From Stemphylium vesicarium (Eukaryota; Ascomycota; Dothideomycetes; Pleosporales; Pleosporaceae): a DNA stretch of 64,000 bases. Shown one piece after another: positions 19,332 to 29,381 of this stretch. The notes under the pieces are model-generated. The model ran no database searches. It was not told the DNA's origin and worked only from the letters and a program-made list of their open reading frames with translations. The translations under genes and the position numbers were made by a program. The stretch spans positions 368,295-432,294 of the forward strand of contig QXCR01000034.1 of assembly GCA_004380135.1 (NCBI GenBank). Direction: 5' to 3'. The number at the start of each line of letters is the position of its first letter. Position 1 is the stretch's first letter.

Positions 19332-21085
19332 TCACTTGGCCGCCCTCTCAATCTGTAAAGCTACAAGTTTCTCTGCGTTCTTCAGCCACTGGTCGGCAAA
19401 TGTTTCATCTGTGAAGCGTTCAGAGGACTTGCGGGCTCGTTGCCTCATGTCTAGCGTCTCTTCTGGCGACAGAGTGAGAGCCTTTCGGAAACCTTCTGCA
19501 TACTCTTCTGGGGTCGTTGCGTGGAAACCTTTATATGTGTTAGCACTAATATATTCGAATGTGCATTCCTAGATTGTGATTTCGACTTACCAGTAGGCTT
19601 TCCGTCAACCTCGACCACAATGTCCAACTTCGGGCCTCCAGAATTGTTGACCACAGAAATCATGCCCGCGGCTTGGTACTCTACCACGCCAATACCGAAG
19701 TGTTCGTTCCACATGGCGTTGACTCCTACACTGGATTTGCGCATCCATTCCAACATCTGGGGCCACGGCGCGTCGCATATGAATTCCACATTGTCCTTGA
19801 TGTGCAGCTCATGCGCAAGAAGTCGCAACTGGTAAACCCGTTTCGCATCGTCGTGTGAGTTGCGCACGGAGCCTATTAGAACTAGCTTCGGGGTCTCGTT
19901 GGGATACGCCGGGAGGTCCGGCTTGGAGTGTATGAATGACGCAAAGGCTTCGAGGATAAGTCGGTGGTTTTTCTCGGGGCGGAATTGCGCAATATAGAGG
20001 AGGTATGGGCCGCGATTCTTCTCGCTGGATTCGGAAACTTCAACAGCCTCTATGACCTCTTCTACCGCAACGGGTGGGAAGACGACGTCGATATCGATTG
20101 CCTTGCTGCGCTTGATGCGGTAGGGCTCCCAGAGCGACTTGACGTGGCCTTGTGTCCAGGTGGAGTTTGTCATAACCACGTCGATGGTGCTACCCACCTT
20201 GCTGTAGAGCTTTGCGAACAGTTGCCAGTATTTCTTCTTCGCTACCCCGCGATACCCCGCCCCAGTTCCTGCATTTACGCCCTGCCCTCCAGCCTGGAGC
20301 GAATCGAGCATGTCGGTAGATATGGTCGGGTAATGTACGTAAGCGCCCGTCGGTACGACCGGAAAGAGAAACGAGGACAGACCGAGGGCAAACGCATAGC
20401 CCATGGTATCGATGAAGATGTCCGGAACGAGGAGCGAGAAGGCATCGTATGCGAGGACCAGGGAGCCAAGAGACTGACCCAGGAGGGTGAAGCGTGGCCA
20501 TGTGCTTGCGAGCACCCAGTCGCGAGTTGTCAGGTAGAGGAAGTGGACGGTCGGCGGGTGTAGATGGATGTTGAAGCGATCCTTGACGCGCTTGAGTATG
20601 GCTTTCTTGTCAACATCGTGGTCGCCGGTGTAGATGATACAAGTAGCCTTTGGCCAGCGCTTCTGGTGTGCTCGAATGGCAGCCCAGAGGACTCGTTCGC
20701 CGCCGCCTCCCGCATTGCTGGAAAACAAGCTGTCAGCGACCGTTTCCTCGCAACGTGAAGTTCAGCATACATACCAGAAGGGGTGGAAGAAGCCCACGAT
20801 GCCATGCCATTCGCTGTCGGACTGCCCACCGTTCACTGCGCTGCCAGGAGGCGTATTCCCAACTTGTTCCCAGTCGTCGTCCTCTTTCTTTGTCTTCTTC
20901 AGCTGCGCTTCATGAGCCTTGGTCTCGCTTGCTACTCTATCCAGTAATAGTTCGCGTCGTGTACGGGAAGATCGACGAAGATGTTGTCCCACTAGTTCGG
21001 CAATGAAGCGCAGGGTCTTGGGAATAAAAAGAATGGCCACGGATGCAGGCAACAGTAGCGACAGGAGGATGAATAAAACACCCAT
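19332..21085 (-). CDS. ALG11: GDP-mannose:Man3GlcNAc2-PP-dolichol alpha-1,2-mannosyltransferase
   Basis: Exons 20775-21085, 19591-20717 and 19332-19528 encode 544 aa, close to the yeast length (548). An N-terminal membrane anchor (MGVLFILLSLLLPASVAILF) is followed by GFFHPFCNAGGGGERVLWAA, the Alg11 signature, reconstituted across intron 1 (GTATGT...TTCCAG). Later come LLYIAQFRPEKNH, the UDP/GDP-sugar transferase fold motif, and EHFGIGVVEYQAAG, the E-x7-E motif of GT4 enzymes. The enzyme adds the fourth and fifth mannoses to the lipid-linked oligosaccharide on the cytosolic face of the ER. It is divergent from COX18 with 251 bp between start codons. Confidence 0.95.
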
Positions 21086-21336
21086 CTTGTTCAAGGGCGA
21101 TTGGTGCTGTCGCGGGGAAAGCAGACAGCTGGGTATCAATCCATGCGAGGTGAATGTTTGGGCAAAGCTGGACAGCTGTTCAGTCTTCAGGTGGGATGAC
21201 GGTTCCTGGTCCCCGGCCCGGAGACATCGGACCCTGGCGCTAGCGGGAGCCTCTTGGCCTCGGGAGTCCGATGTCTGCGAAGCCGCAACGCCAAAAAAGC
21301 GTCTCGCATCTCGCATCACGCATCTCGCATCACGCA
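21086..21336. promoter_or_regulatory. Shared ALG11/COX18 divergent promoter
   Basis: 251 bp between two start codons. It includes a perfect direct repeat of the 14-bp unit CATCTCGCATCACG at 21307-21320 and 21321-21334, ending two bases before the COX18 ATG. It also includes an upstream in-frame ATG at 21271. Confidence 0.6.
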
Positions 21337-22341
21337 ATGCTGTCTTCGCGCCTACTCCGGCGACCGGCGTGCCAATTGCTCTCACGGGGCTCTTTGGCAC
21401 CCAAGGCCCCAATATGGCACCCGGCCACGCGCGCCTTCCATGCCTCGGCCCCGCGACAAGATCCCCTCGTTGACGCTATTCTCTACCTCCCGCACGAGAT
21501 GATCTCGCTCATCCATACTGCTGTGCCGTGGTATGCTGCACTACCCCTCAGTGCATTCATAGCTCGTGGGCTGCTTGTCACCACAGCTGGGACGTATGCG
21601 CGCGCCCTCATGGCACGATACATCGGTCTACATCCGCTTCGGCAAGCACTTGCTTTCCAAAAACGAGACGAGATAGTACAACAGGGCGGTTTCCGGACCG
21701 TCAAACAGGCGTTACTCGCAGTGAGGAAAGAAGTAAAGGAGGTTACTTCGGCATTGGATGAGAGATGGAACGTTACCCTCAGAGGCCAAATCAGCTGGAC
21801 GGTTGCGCAGATACCCATATTCTTTGCAATGGCCGAGACCATAAGACAGAAATGTGGCGCTCGAGATGGTCTGATTGGCATGGGAATGTCAGTTTTCAGT
21901 GGCGAGACCACGACAATGACAACAGAAACTGGTGAACTTGTTGCCCGAGTGACGCCCACCGAGTGGTTCGAGCCGTCGCTGGCAGCAGAGGGCATGCTCT
22001 GGTTCCCGGACCTGCTCCTCCCCGATCCAACCGGTGTCCTGCCATTCATCGCGTCAGGCCTCATGTTCGCAAACATTTACACATCGAAGAACACGGTCGA
22101 AAGTAGTGCCAAGTGGCCCAATGTCATTCGACGAGTCTTGCTCTTTGTTTCCCTGCTGATCGGTCCCGTCTGCCAAAACTTGCCCGCGGCTCTGATGCTC
22201 TATTGGTCATCAAGCACGGCTTCAGTCATGTTGTGGAATGCCTGGCTGGACAAGAGGTATCCTGCGCCACGCGGTTACACGGCGTGCAAGAGGCCGCTCC
22301 TCTTACCGCCAACGCCAGCCTCAAAGGGACGTAGATTATAG
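21337..22341 (+). CDS. COX18: Mitochondrial inner-membrane insertase, Oxa1/YidC/Cox18 family
   Basis: A single exon of 334 aa from the ATG at 21337 (MLSSRLLRRPACQLLSRG), which gives a standard Arg-rich mitochondrial presequence ending near RAFHASAPRQ. An upstream in-frame ATG at 21271 would add 22 residues, partly encoded by tandem repeats, and is less likely. The core has Oxa1-family hydrophobic segments: WYAALPLSAFIARGLLVTTA, SWTVAQIPIFFAMAETIR, GVLPFIASGLMFANIY, RRVLLFVSLLIGPVCQNLPA and LMLYWSSSTASVMLWNAWL. The short C-terminus without a long coiled tail fits Cox18, which exports the C-terminal domain of Cox2, rather than Oxa1. Assignment within the family is moderately sure. Confidence 0.85.
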   Translation: MLSSRLLRRPACQLLSRGSLAPKAPIWHPATRAFHASAPRQDPLVDAILYLPHEMISLIHTAVPWYAALPLSAFIARGLLVTTAGTYARALMARYIGLHPLRQALAFQKRDEIVQQGGFRTVKQALLAVRKEVKEVTSALDERWNVTLRGQISWTVAQIPIFFAMAETIRQKCGARDGLIGMGMSVFSGETTTMTTETGELVARVTPTEWFEPSLAAEGMLWFPDLLLPDPTGVLPFIASGLMFANIYTSKNTVESSAKWPNVIRRVLLFVSLLIGPVCQNLPAALMLYWSSSTASVMLWNAWLDKRYPAPRGYTACKRPLLLPPTPASKGRRL

Positions 22342-23330
22342 AACCTTGTACGCGTTTGGCACACTGTATCTTGGAGTTATTACAATTCCCTCACAGACGA
22401 GATGCGTTGTACACTCGGGTGCAGAAGCTTGCAAGGTCTTCCCGCGTACGTCGAACTCGCTCACGACAACGTTGAACGTCCTTCCGAACCACTCGGTCGC
22501 TTTATGCTGACTAGGACGGATAACACGACCTTTCCGGAACCGACGCTTCTGGTCTGAAGTTGAAGGGGAACGTCTAGTTGGTCGGGTATTCCGTTAGCAG
22601 GAAAAGATAAAGGACATGGTGTACAGGTACACGTGATGGTATAGGACATGAATTCTCCAGCCTCGGCTGCCCGACTGCCTACACAGGCTCTATAGTGATA
22701 TGGTTCCCTTCGCAGAATGCGCTTGCTTGAAAGGCATTAGGACCGATTCAGGTTACGAATTGGTGATGAAAGCATTGGTTGTCAACGGTGAAGGAATCAC
22801 AACAGAAAGAGCACGGCAAGCTTGTTCAGAGAGCAAATTTCTGTGTTGCACGCTGATGATCAGAACGACCGAATGAATCAAAGAACATACATGGAAAATT
22901 GCAAACAAACAGTCTAATCACCTACACTTCGGTGTTAGCAAGAAAGATGGTTCTTTGAAGCTTAACTATGCCCTAAACCACTTGGCGGAAGCTAAGCTAA
23001 ACAAAATCGTAGTCCGCATCAAGTAGCGGATTACAGCCATTTCTGGTAGCTGAAACGCATCGAGATACAGCAGTATGGATAGCTAACAAGTATCACTAAA
23101 CTAGCTCTCTAACCCACTAATGTGATAATATAGGCGGGCACAGCGGATGGGTTTACGTGATCGGTATATTCACTATGTACGTAGAGGCCGGCAGTGCAAA
23201 CCAGGCTAAAGATAGAACGCAGCCCCCCAAGTTCATGATGGGCTGGCTCTCGCGCAGGAGTTTATATCCATGGCGCGCTCTGATTGACATTCCAACCCCG
23301 TACCATGGATGGTAGCTAATGGCCCTGTTC
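22342..23330. other. Intergenic DNA, no gene supported
   Basis: About 1 kb downstream of COX18. Stop-rich in all frames, with no recognisable coding or RNA gene. Confidence 0.5.
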
Positions 23331-23444
23331 TTAGCCAAAGATCTTGAGGCAGTCCTTGCCCTCTGGGTTGTCCTGGCAGGTGAAGACGATTCCCTCGTGG
23401 TTACCAGCGTTTCTGCCGAAGATAGTCTACGTCGTACCCGCCAT
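23331..23444 (-). pseudogene. Tiny ORF with in-frame TAG, cysteine-containing
   Basis: The frame reads MAGTT-stop-TIFGRNAGNHEG, then IVFTCQDNPEGKDCLKIFG and TAA. The 32 codons after the TAG (complement 23427-23429) strongly prefer C in the third position and end cleanly. That suggests either a genuine small protein whose first exon I cannot place or a one-base-broken gene. If the TAG is an acceptor, TTCTAAC about 20 bases before it would be the branch point. A TATA box lies 127 bases upstream of the ATG. I know no family for it. Confidence 0.35.
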
Positions 23445-23570
23445 GTTAGAAACGCTTCTGTCGCCCTGCTTCGCTGGGTGGAGACGTGATGCTCGGGATG
23501 GAAGCGTGTTGTTGAGGTGATGAATTCGATGTGATGGTGTGATGGTTATCTGAGAGGGTGCATCTCGACG

Positions 23571-23580
23571 CCTTTTATAC
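23571..23580 (-). promoter_or_regulatory. TATA box for the tiny ORF
   Basis: On the minus strand the sequence reads GTATAAAAGG, a near-ideal TATA element, followed by a C/A-rich leader running toward the small ORF at 23444. Confidence 0.45.
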
Positions 23581-24732
23581 TCTTCTTTCGCGTATATCAG
23601 GCTAACACACAGCCAATGTGTCTAGGACCAAAGTAGTCGTATGTAGACACTTCAAGCTTGCGGGACTAGATATGACAGGATACCTAGGGGTAATGGGAGG
23701 TCTATTGGCCTAGCTGTATGGAGTGAATGAGGCCGTGCCCGTATCTGTAGACTGCATCTTGAGTTGGCCTTTTCCGCTAACAAGTATACATTGCCGACGG
23801 ACAATCTAATGCCGGGGTGGAATTGAAGGATGGTCACCACCAATTTTTGTAACATATTCCCTTACAACGATACTTCTACCTGTATTGTTTCCTGTCCTGA
23901 TAAACGCTAGGTAGAAAGCTACCTCAGCTACTCAAACCCAGATAATACTTAGGCAGATGGAAAGAAGAAGAGGTTCAGGCTGATGAGCGTCGTCATGCTC
24001 TGGCCGTACTGCGGTGGAAATGCAAGACAAGCAACTTAAGTAAGCAGCATGAGCTCTGACAAGCATTCTGCTGAAAGTTTAGTCTCTGCAAATACGGGGC
24101 AATGTGAGAAGGTCTGCCCGAACGCTTCTGCGCGCAATGTGACTCACGATGCAAGTGGAATCGAGAGATGAATTGACGGTCCACTATAAGCATCTTTGGA
24201 GCTGATTTCCAACATGTGCGTAGGCCTTGCCTCTCTCCAAGGGACGCGGTCTTACTCGATTCGACGCGCGTTAGCTGTGTGAAACTCCGCCTCCAGCCTT
24301 CCTAGGTCAGCAACAGCCCCGAGACGCCCGTACATTTGATGGTGGCTGACAGCACCCTTCTCTCGCTTTACCGCCCTCTGTTCTCCTAACGTCGACATTT
24401 CGTGTGGTATACCTGCCTAGGTAGTGACTTCCGCGGCGGCCCGAATCGCATCTACGGACTGTCTTCGCTTACTCCTCTTTCTATATCTCGTATTCGTCCC
24501 CGCGGTTCAGCTCCAGGCCACAACACTCTCGCTCGTGCTGAGACTGGAGGGCGGTGTTGTTTACGACAGGTTTAGGCGCACTATGCCCCACCGTACTGTG
24601 GATGAGCGTCAAGTCGCATTTATTCACAACGACTGCATTCCCCAAGTACCACAAAATCACTATGACTCCCTCCTCATGGGGTCGCAGTCATCAGAAGCTC
24701 GTGATGAGGTTACTTTTCGAGAAAACGTTTGA
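23581..24732. other. Intergenic DNA, no gene supported
   Basis: About 1.15 kb. A frame at 24424-24732 without an ATG start includes a hydrophobic run but has no other support. CCTAGG palindromes occur at 23683 and 24416. Confidence 0.4.
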
Positions 24733-24942
24733 ATGAAGCTGACCATGCCAGGGATAACTCTTGTCAGCTTGCTTGTGCTGTCAAGAGTAGCCGTGGTAGA
24801 GGTGATCAGATCCCAGGCTGTGGAGAATCCAGAAGATGTCTCTCTCAGCTTGGCGACCGCCCCCTACTCTGGACGCAGTTCAAGTCCCTTATGTGATACA
24901 TACTGCAGCAGTCTCTTACGTGCATATCTGCCAAGCCCGTAG
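24733..24942 (+). CDS. Possible small secreted protein
   Basis: A 69-codon ATG frame. The N-terminus MKLTMPGITLVSLLVLSRVA resembles a signal peptide and is followed by a short polar region with two cysteines (CDTYC). No homologue is recognised, no introns are apparent, and the surrounding 4 kb is gene-poor. A chance ORF is quite possible. Confidence 0.2.
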   Translation: MKLTMPGITLVSLLVLSRVAVVEVIRSQAVENPEDVSLSLATAPYSGRSSSPLCDTYCSSLLRAYLPSP

Positions 24943-26352
24943 AAGTTGCTCTCAGGGTACGGCACGTCGATCAGGTTCAGGTGGCGTTGTCTAATTTAGC
25001 TTCAGGTGTTCCCAAGGGAATGTCAGCTCGCCGTTCCCCCCGAAGCCACCAGCTTCCTAATCAGGCTCCGCGTAGCGAGTGCAATGTGACAAGTCACCCG
25101 TGCTAAGACTCAGCTGAAATAGTGGAGTAACCAGACTCTTGCCGTGGGAGAAACTTTACACGATGGTGTACTACAGAGACCCGAGAGTTCGGTTTTTGGG
25201 TACCCAGGTGAGTAGATGAGCGTGCACTAACGGAAAAAGTAAAGAGTGGGTTTGAAAGTCGGGGTGTTGTGATATATCCTGAGGGTCTTCTCAGCGCGAA
25301 CATAAGACGGCTGCCGCGAACGCCATTGCTATAAGATGCCGCCTGTTACCCCTCTTGCAGACCTGACGAACAGCCAAACCTTATCACCCATCTCCGCGGG
25401 TGCAAGAAGCCACGTTCCCGACTTCCCCCAAAGTCTCGAAGGATTTACTCTTTAGACGAGAGGCGTCAGATCTTACCCCGAGTGGAAGAATTAGGCTCCA
25501 TTGTCCTCATAGATGTGCTCGAGCATCTCGATCGCCGAGAAGGAACAAAACATGTTGCAGACGCGGCACATACCGGACGCGGTCACGAGCTGGATTCGCT
25601 GGCATGGGTGAACATGGAAGTTGCTAGAAGATATCGGCGCGACTCAATGTTGTTGTAATCTCTGCGATCAGGCAATTGTACCCGATCCTGTCGCTGGCCG
25701 GATGTGCTTGGGTGATGGGGCAGGCTCCACTTTTCGTTCAAATCTTGATTGGGCAGGCCAGCAATCCCGGTAAGCATAAAGCGTCCCCAGCGACCCAAAC
25801 TTTGGCATACGAGCTGCATCGACGTTTCAGCATTCAGCACTACTCCAACATGGACAACCGGAGTCATCTCACACCGTCAATCCACGACCATCGCACGCAG
25901 AAGACGGATCATTCTAGATCCTGTTCCTTGCGCAGATCGTGCAATGTCGTTCGCGGCGCTGCAACGTCAGAATGTCTTGACCGTTAAGTCGTGGGACGTC
26001 AAAGCTACAACAAAGATCAGCAATGGAAGCTGTCATCACATACTTTGGTTGCAGCTGAAGTTTAAAGTAGTACAGCTGGCTTTGCTTTTTTTTCTCTTTC
26101 CTCTCTGCCCAATCTGCGCGCTTCGCTCAGAACATTCTAGACAAGCACAGCCAAGCTTACGTCGTTGTGATGTATTTTGTTTCGACGCTGGCAAAAGCCG
26201 GTGTGTGCCCGGCCTTGTGATGGTTCGACATAGCTGCAGCTTTTTGGCGATTGTAGCTTTAGATCTCGATCCCTAGGTATTGGCATGTTCCCCCAAGACA
26301 GGGCTGGATGACAGGGTGTGCGGGGAATATTCTAGTATTAAACGACTATACA
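24943..26352. other. Intergenic DNA with a coding-like remnant; upstream of the bHLH gene
   Basis: A stop-free plus-strand frame of about 95 codons ends at 25658 (segment VEELGSIVLIDVLEHLDRRE) but has no ATG start or recognisable family. The last few hundred bases before 26353 are T-rich and should be the bHLH gene's promoter and 5' UTR, with a CCTAGGTA at 26272-26279. Confidence 0.35.
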
Positions 26353-27285
26353 ATGTCGACGTCGCCCTTTCCCCGTCTGAAAGCACAAATGCCAGAGACC
26401 TCGCCACTGCGGAAATTTGACTTCACAATGGACTTCTCCAACCTGCCAGCCTATCCCATGGGAGCGAACCCAACCTACTCTCCTCCAAACAGCGAAGTCT
26501 TCCCATCCCCCGACGAGGTTGACACTTCCTTTTTCGCCGACTCGACTTATGCTCCGCTTTCTGGGTTTGCTCCCAATGCCTTTGAGGGCAACAGCGGCCC
26601 ATGCTTCAGTCGCGCTGGCAAGCCGGTGGATACCGCTCTTAGCTGGAATGCCCCGACAGCCAACAGCTTTATCAGACCACCGCCGGTAGTCAGCGCGGCG
26701 CCTGGGGCACCCAACCCCCAGTTCAATGCCTGGCAGACGAATCTCCCGACTCCCTTGAGCTCCGCAGGCGACTTTCAGCATGGCTACATTCCACCCGAGT
26801 ACAGTGCCGGATTTCAATCCGTTCCCTCGCCCTTGCCTACGCCCAGTGGCCACGGAAGCCCGACCTCTCCTTCTCCGGTGGCAAACCATCACCCTTCTCC
26901 CCAGGAAGACCCTAGTCTGAAGCCTCCTCCACGCAAGCGAGGCCGTCCGCGCCTACACCGTCCCGCCTCGGAAGGCTCGGCCACCGCGACCAAAGTTGTG
27001 CGGACGCAATGCATGCCTCACACCGAAGTAGAGCGCAAATATCGAGAGAAACTTAATGCCGAACTGGAGCGACTGCGTAAAGCCGTGCCCATGTTGCCGC
27101 AAAGCGATGCATCGGACGTGGGCGCAGTGAAGCCCAGCAAAAGTATGGTGCTGGCGGTGGCAATTGACTACATCAAGGAATTGGAGCGTCAGAGAGATAT
27201 TGCCGTTGAAGAGGTGGAGAGATTGGGTGGGAAGGTGAAATTTGGAAGGCCTGGAGCATGGAAGAAAGACGATGCGGACGCTTGA
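26353..27285 (+). CDS. bHLH transcription factor
   Basis: A single exon of 310 aa from the ATG at 26353; an in-frame ATG at 26308 would add 15 residues. A Pro/Ser-rich N-terminal half is followed by an AT-hook-like KRGRPR near residue 196. The helix-loop-helix domain (about 223-280) has the basic motif HTEVERKYREKLNAELERLR, in which His-Glu-Arg is the E-box-reading triad, then a loop and KPSKSMVLAVAIDYIKELER. A coiled extension follows. It should bind E-box DNA as a dimer in the nucleus. It resembles the single-bHLH regulators of filamentous fungi rather than SREBP, since it lacks transmembrane segments and the SREBP tyrosine. Targets are unknown. Confidence 0.85.
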   Translation: MSTSPFPRLKAQMPETSPLRKFDFTMDFSNLPAYPMGANPTYSPPNSEVFPSPDEVDTSFFADSTYAPLSGFAPNAFEGNSGPCFSRAGKPVDTALSWNAPTANSFIRPPPVVSAAPGAPNPQFNAWQTNLPTPLSSAGDFQHGYIPPEYSAGFQSVPSPLPTPSGHGSPTSPSPVANHHPSPQEDPSLKPPPRKRGRPRLHRPASEGSATATKVVRTQCMPHTEVERKYREKLNAELERLRKAVPMLPQSDASDVGAVKPSKSMVLAVAIDYIKELERQRDIAVEEVERLGGKVKFGRPGAWKKDDADA

Positions 27286-29381
27286 TGGCCACCACTGCAC
27301 TGAGCGTGCGCCGTGAACAAAGAGATCCCTGACCATGGTTTCTCTTGGTAGGCTGGGAGAACACTTTTCTGCGGAATGACTGGATAGCCATACGGCTTTT
27401 GTATATCCGTTTGACACAACTCCGCTCTTGGAAGCATTGAGTGTTGTAGCATATGTTGTCAACTATGCTACCCACACTTTGAAGCTTGGGGCTACTTTTG
27501 GTTTTGTAACATTTTTGAAGAACACAGATACCCATTCAATATTCAATTCTAAAGAGGCCACTCGCCATGGCACTCACATAATTACTGCTGATTCCCATAT
27601 TCCACTGCCACATTTTTTCATTGATCAACATTCGTCCTTGGCAGACTCTCAAAGGCCGTCAAGTCGATGGTGCTAAGGATTGTGGCCTGTCAACTGACTA
27701 TGACCTTACTTCCCCTCTCTACCCTAGACACACTCGGTGATGCGTACGCTGTGATGAATAAAGTAACTATGACACAATTCCTCGGAGCTTGAGTGAGAGT
27801 GCCTAACATGAGGCATCCCAACAAAGAATTAAGAACCAAACTATGATGTCTGAATAAGCATTTTTGGGCCACGCCACCAAGCAACTATCCAATAATGGAT
27901 TACAGCCTGATCACAGATAATGGCACCAGTTCACAAGCAACAGACAGTGGCGGCTTAGGGTCTGTCATCGAGTCTAGGTTATGGCATCGAGAGGTTCCCA
28001 TCACGTTTGCTTACCCGCGGGTCCTGATGACTTGTATAATCCACGTGTCTACGATGGTAATCCAACTTCTAAATTCATGTCTGGTGAGCATTTAGTGTAC
28101 CGTAGCCAGGCAGGTGGCGAATTCAAGGAGTCACCACCATTAGCAGTCAGTCCCACCTTCAGATCGACAGCGAGCAATTTAATGTGAGGTTGGGTAAGCT
28201 GCATAAACACGCGTCTATCAATTTTATCTCTAACCGCGATGTCTCGTTAGCGTGAACAAGTCATGGTTCCAACCGGTACACCAACAGCCTTTGCAACGAG
28301 AAAGAAGAATATCGCATTTCTTCGCATCGTACTGTTTTAGCTCATGTTCAACATTGCCTCTGCATTGTCTCCTTCAGTGAGACTTAATGGCAGATATCTA
28401 GCTAGGACGGTATTGGTTCTGTTTCCGCATGCCTGGTTGGGAATAACACAACCAATGGTCTGGTCAGCGGTCAACCCGTTCTTTCGTTGGAGTCACAGAA
28501 ATAGAGGCCTGACGGTGATAGTATCGAGCAAATGTGGTGGTATAAGCAGAAAATGTTAGTGTAAACCAGGCACAATGAATATCAGCCATACAGTTCAATG
28601 AATGAAACTACTCGATCGCAATGATTCCTATCTCACCAAACCGTTGCCATTGCAGTGAAAGATGTCGATTCAACCGATCTCGTCGCAGGAGAAAAGAAAA
28701 GGAAAAGCCGCGCATTCATAGGGGGTTCATATGCACGCAACAGAAATATCGCCTAAATGAACCTGTTTCATTGGTTGAGCATAAAAGCTACCAAATTCGC
28801 GACTCTCCAACCCCACCCTACGAGGGAATGAAGGCTGCTTCGCTATCAGAAGCTGAATAGCACACAGTTTCAAAGCACGATAAGATGATGCACACACGAA
28901 AGTTCTGCGATGTCCGAAGAAACAGGGTGAGGAAAAGAAAACATGTGCATGAGGAGGAAAGAGCACCTAGGTATTTAGCGTCCCCAACTCTCCCCACACC
29001 CATCAACTTACTCATCCAACCAAACCATCACAGCAACAATGACAGCAACCGCAGATGTGTGTACAGAACAGTGGGAATGAGCCATCCATAATCGCAAGAC
29101 ACGCACGCATATCAACGATGTACAAGTCGCACATGAGGTCCTAGTCGGGTCGGAGAACTCGCCTAACGCCACCAATCACCAACAAACACACCCCTCCTTC
29201 TACCCCAACCCGCGTCCCCCACACCCACACGTACTAGCACCTGCTTCCTCTGCGCGACCAACCAACCAACATACTCACCCATTCACTCGCCCAACCTTTC
29301 TTGTCACATCCCGAACCGAACCGAATCCGGCCATCACGTTACTGATCGGTGCAGCCATCCGCATTGCGACAGATTTCAAGT
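27286..29381. other. Intergenic DNA, no gene supported
   Basis: About 2.1 kb. Only short frames are present. ACCTAGGT occurs at 28965-28972. The last 250 bases are C/A-rich and probably form the leader of the RUS-family gene. Confidence 0.5.

Noticed and set aside
21271..21336. Upstream start for COX18
   Set aside because: It would put repeat-encoded residues ahead of a good presequence that starts at 21337.
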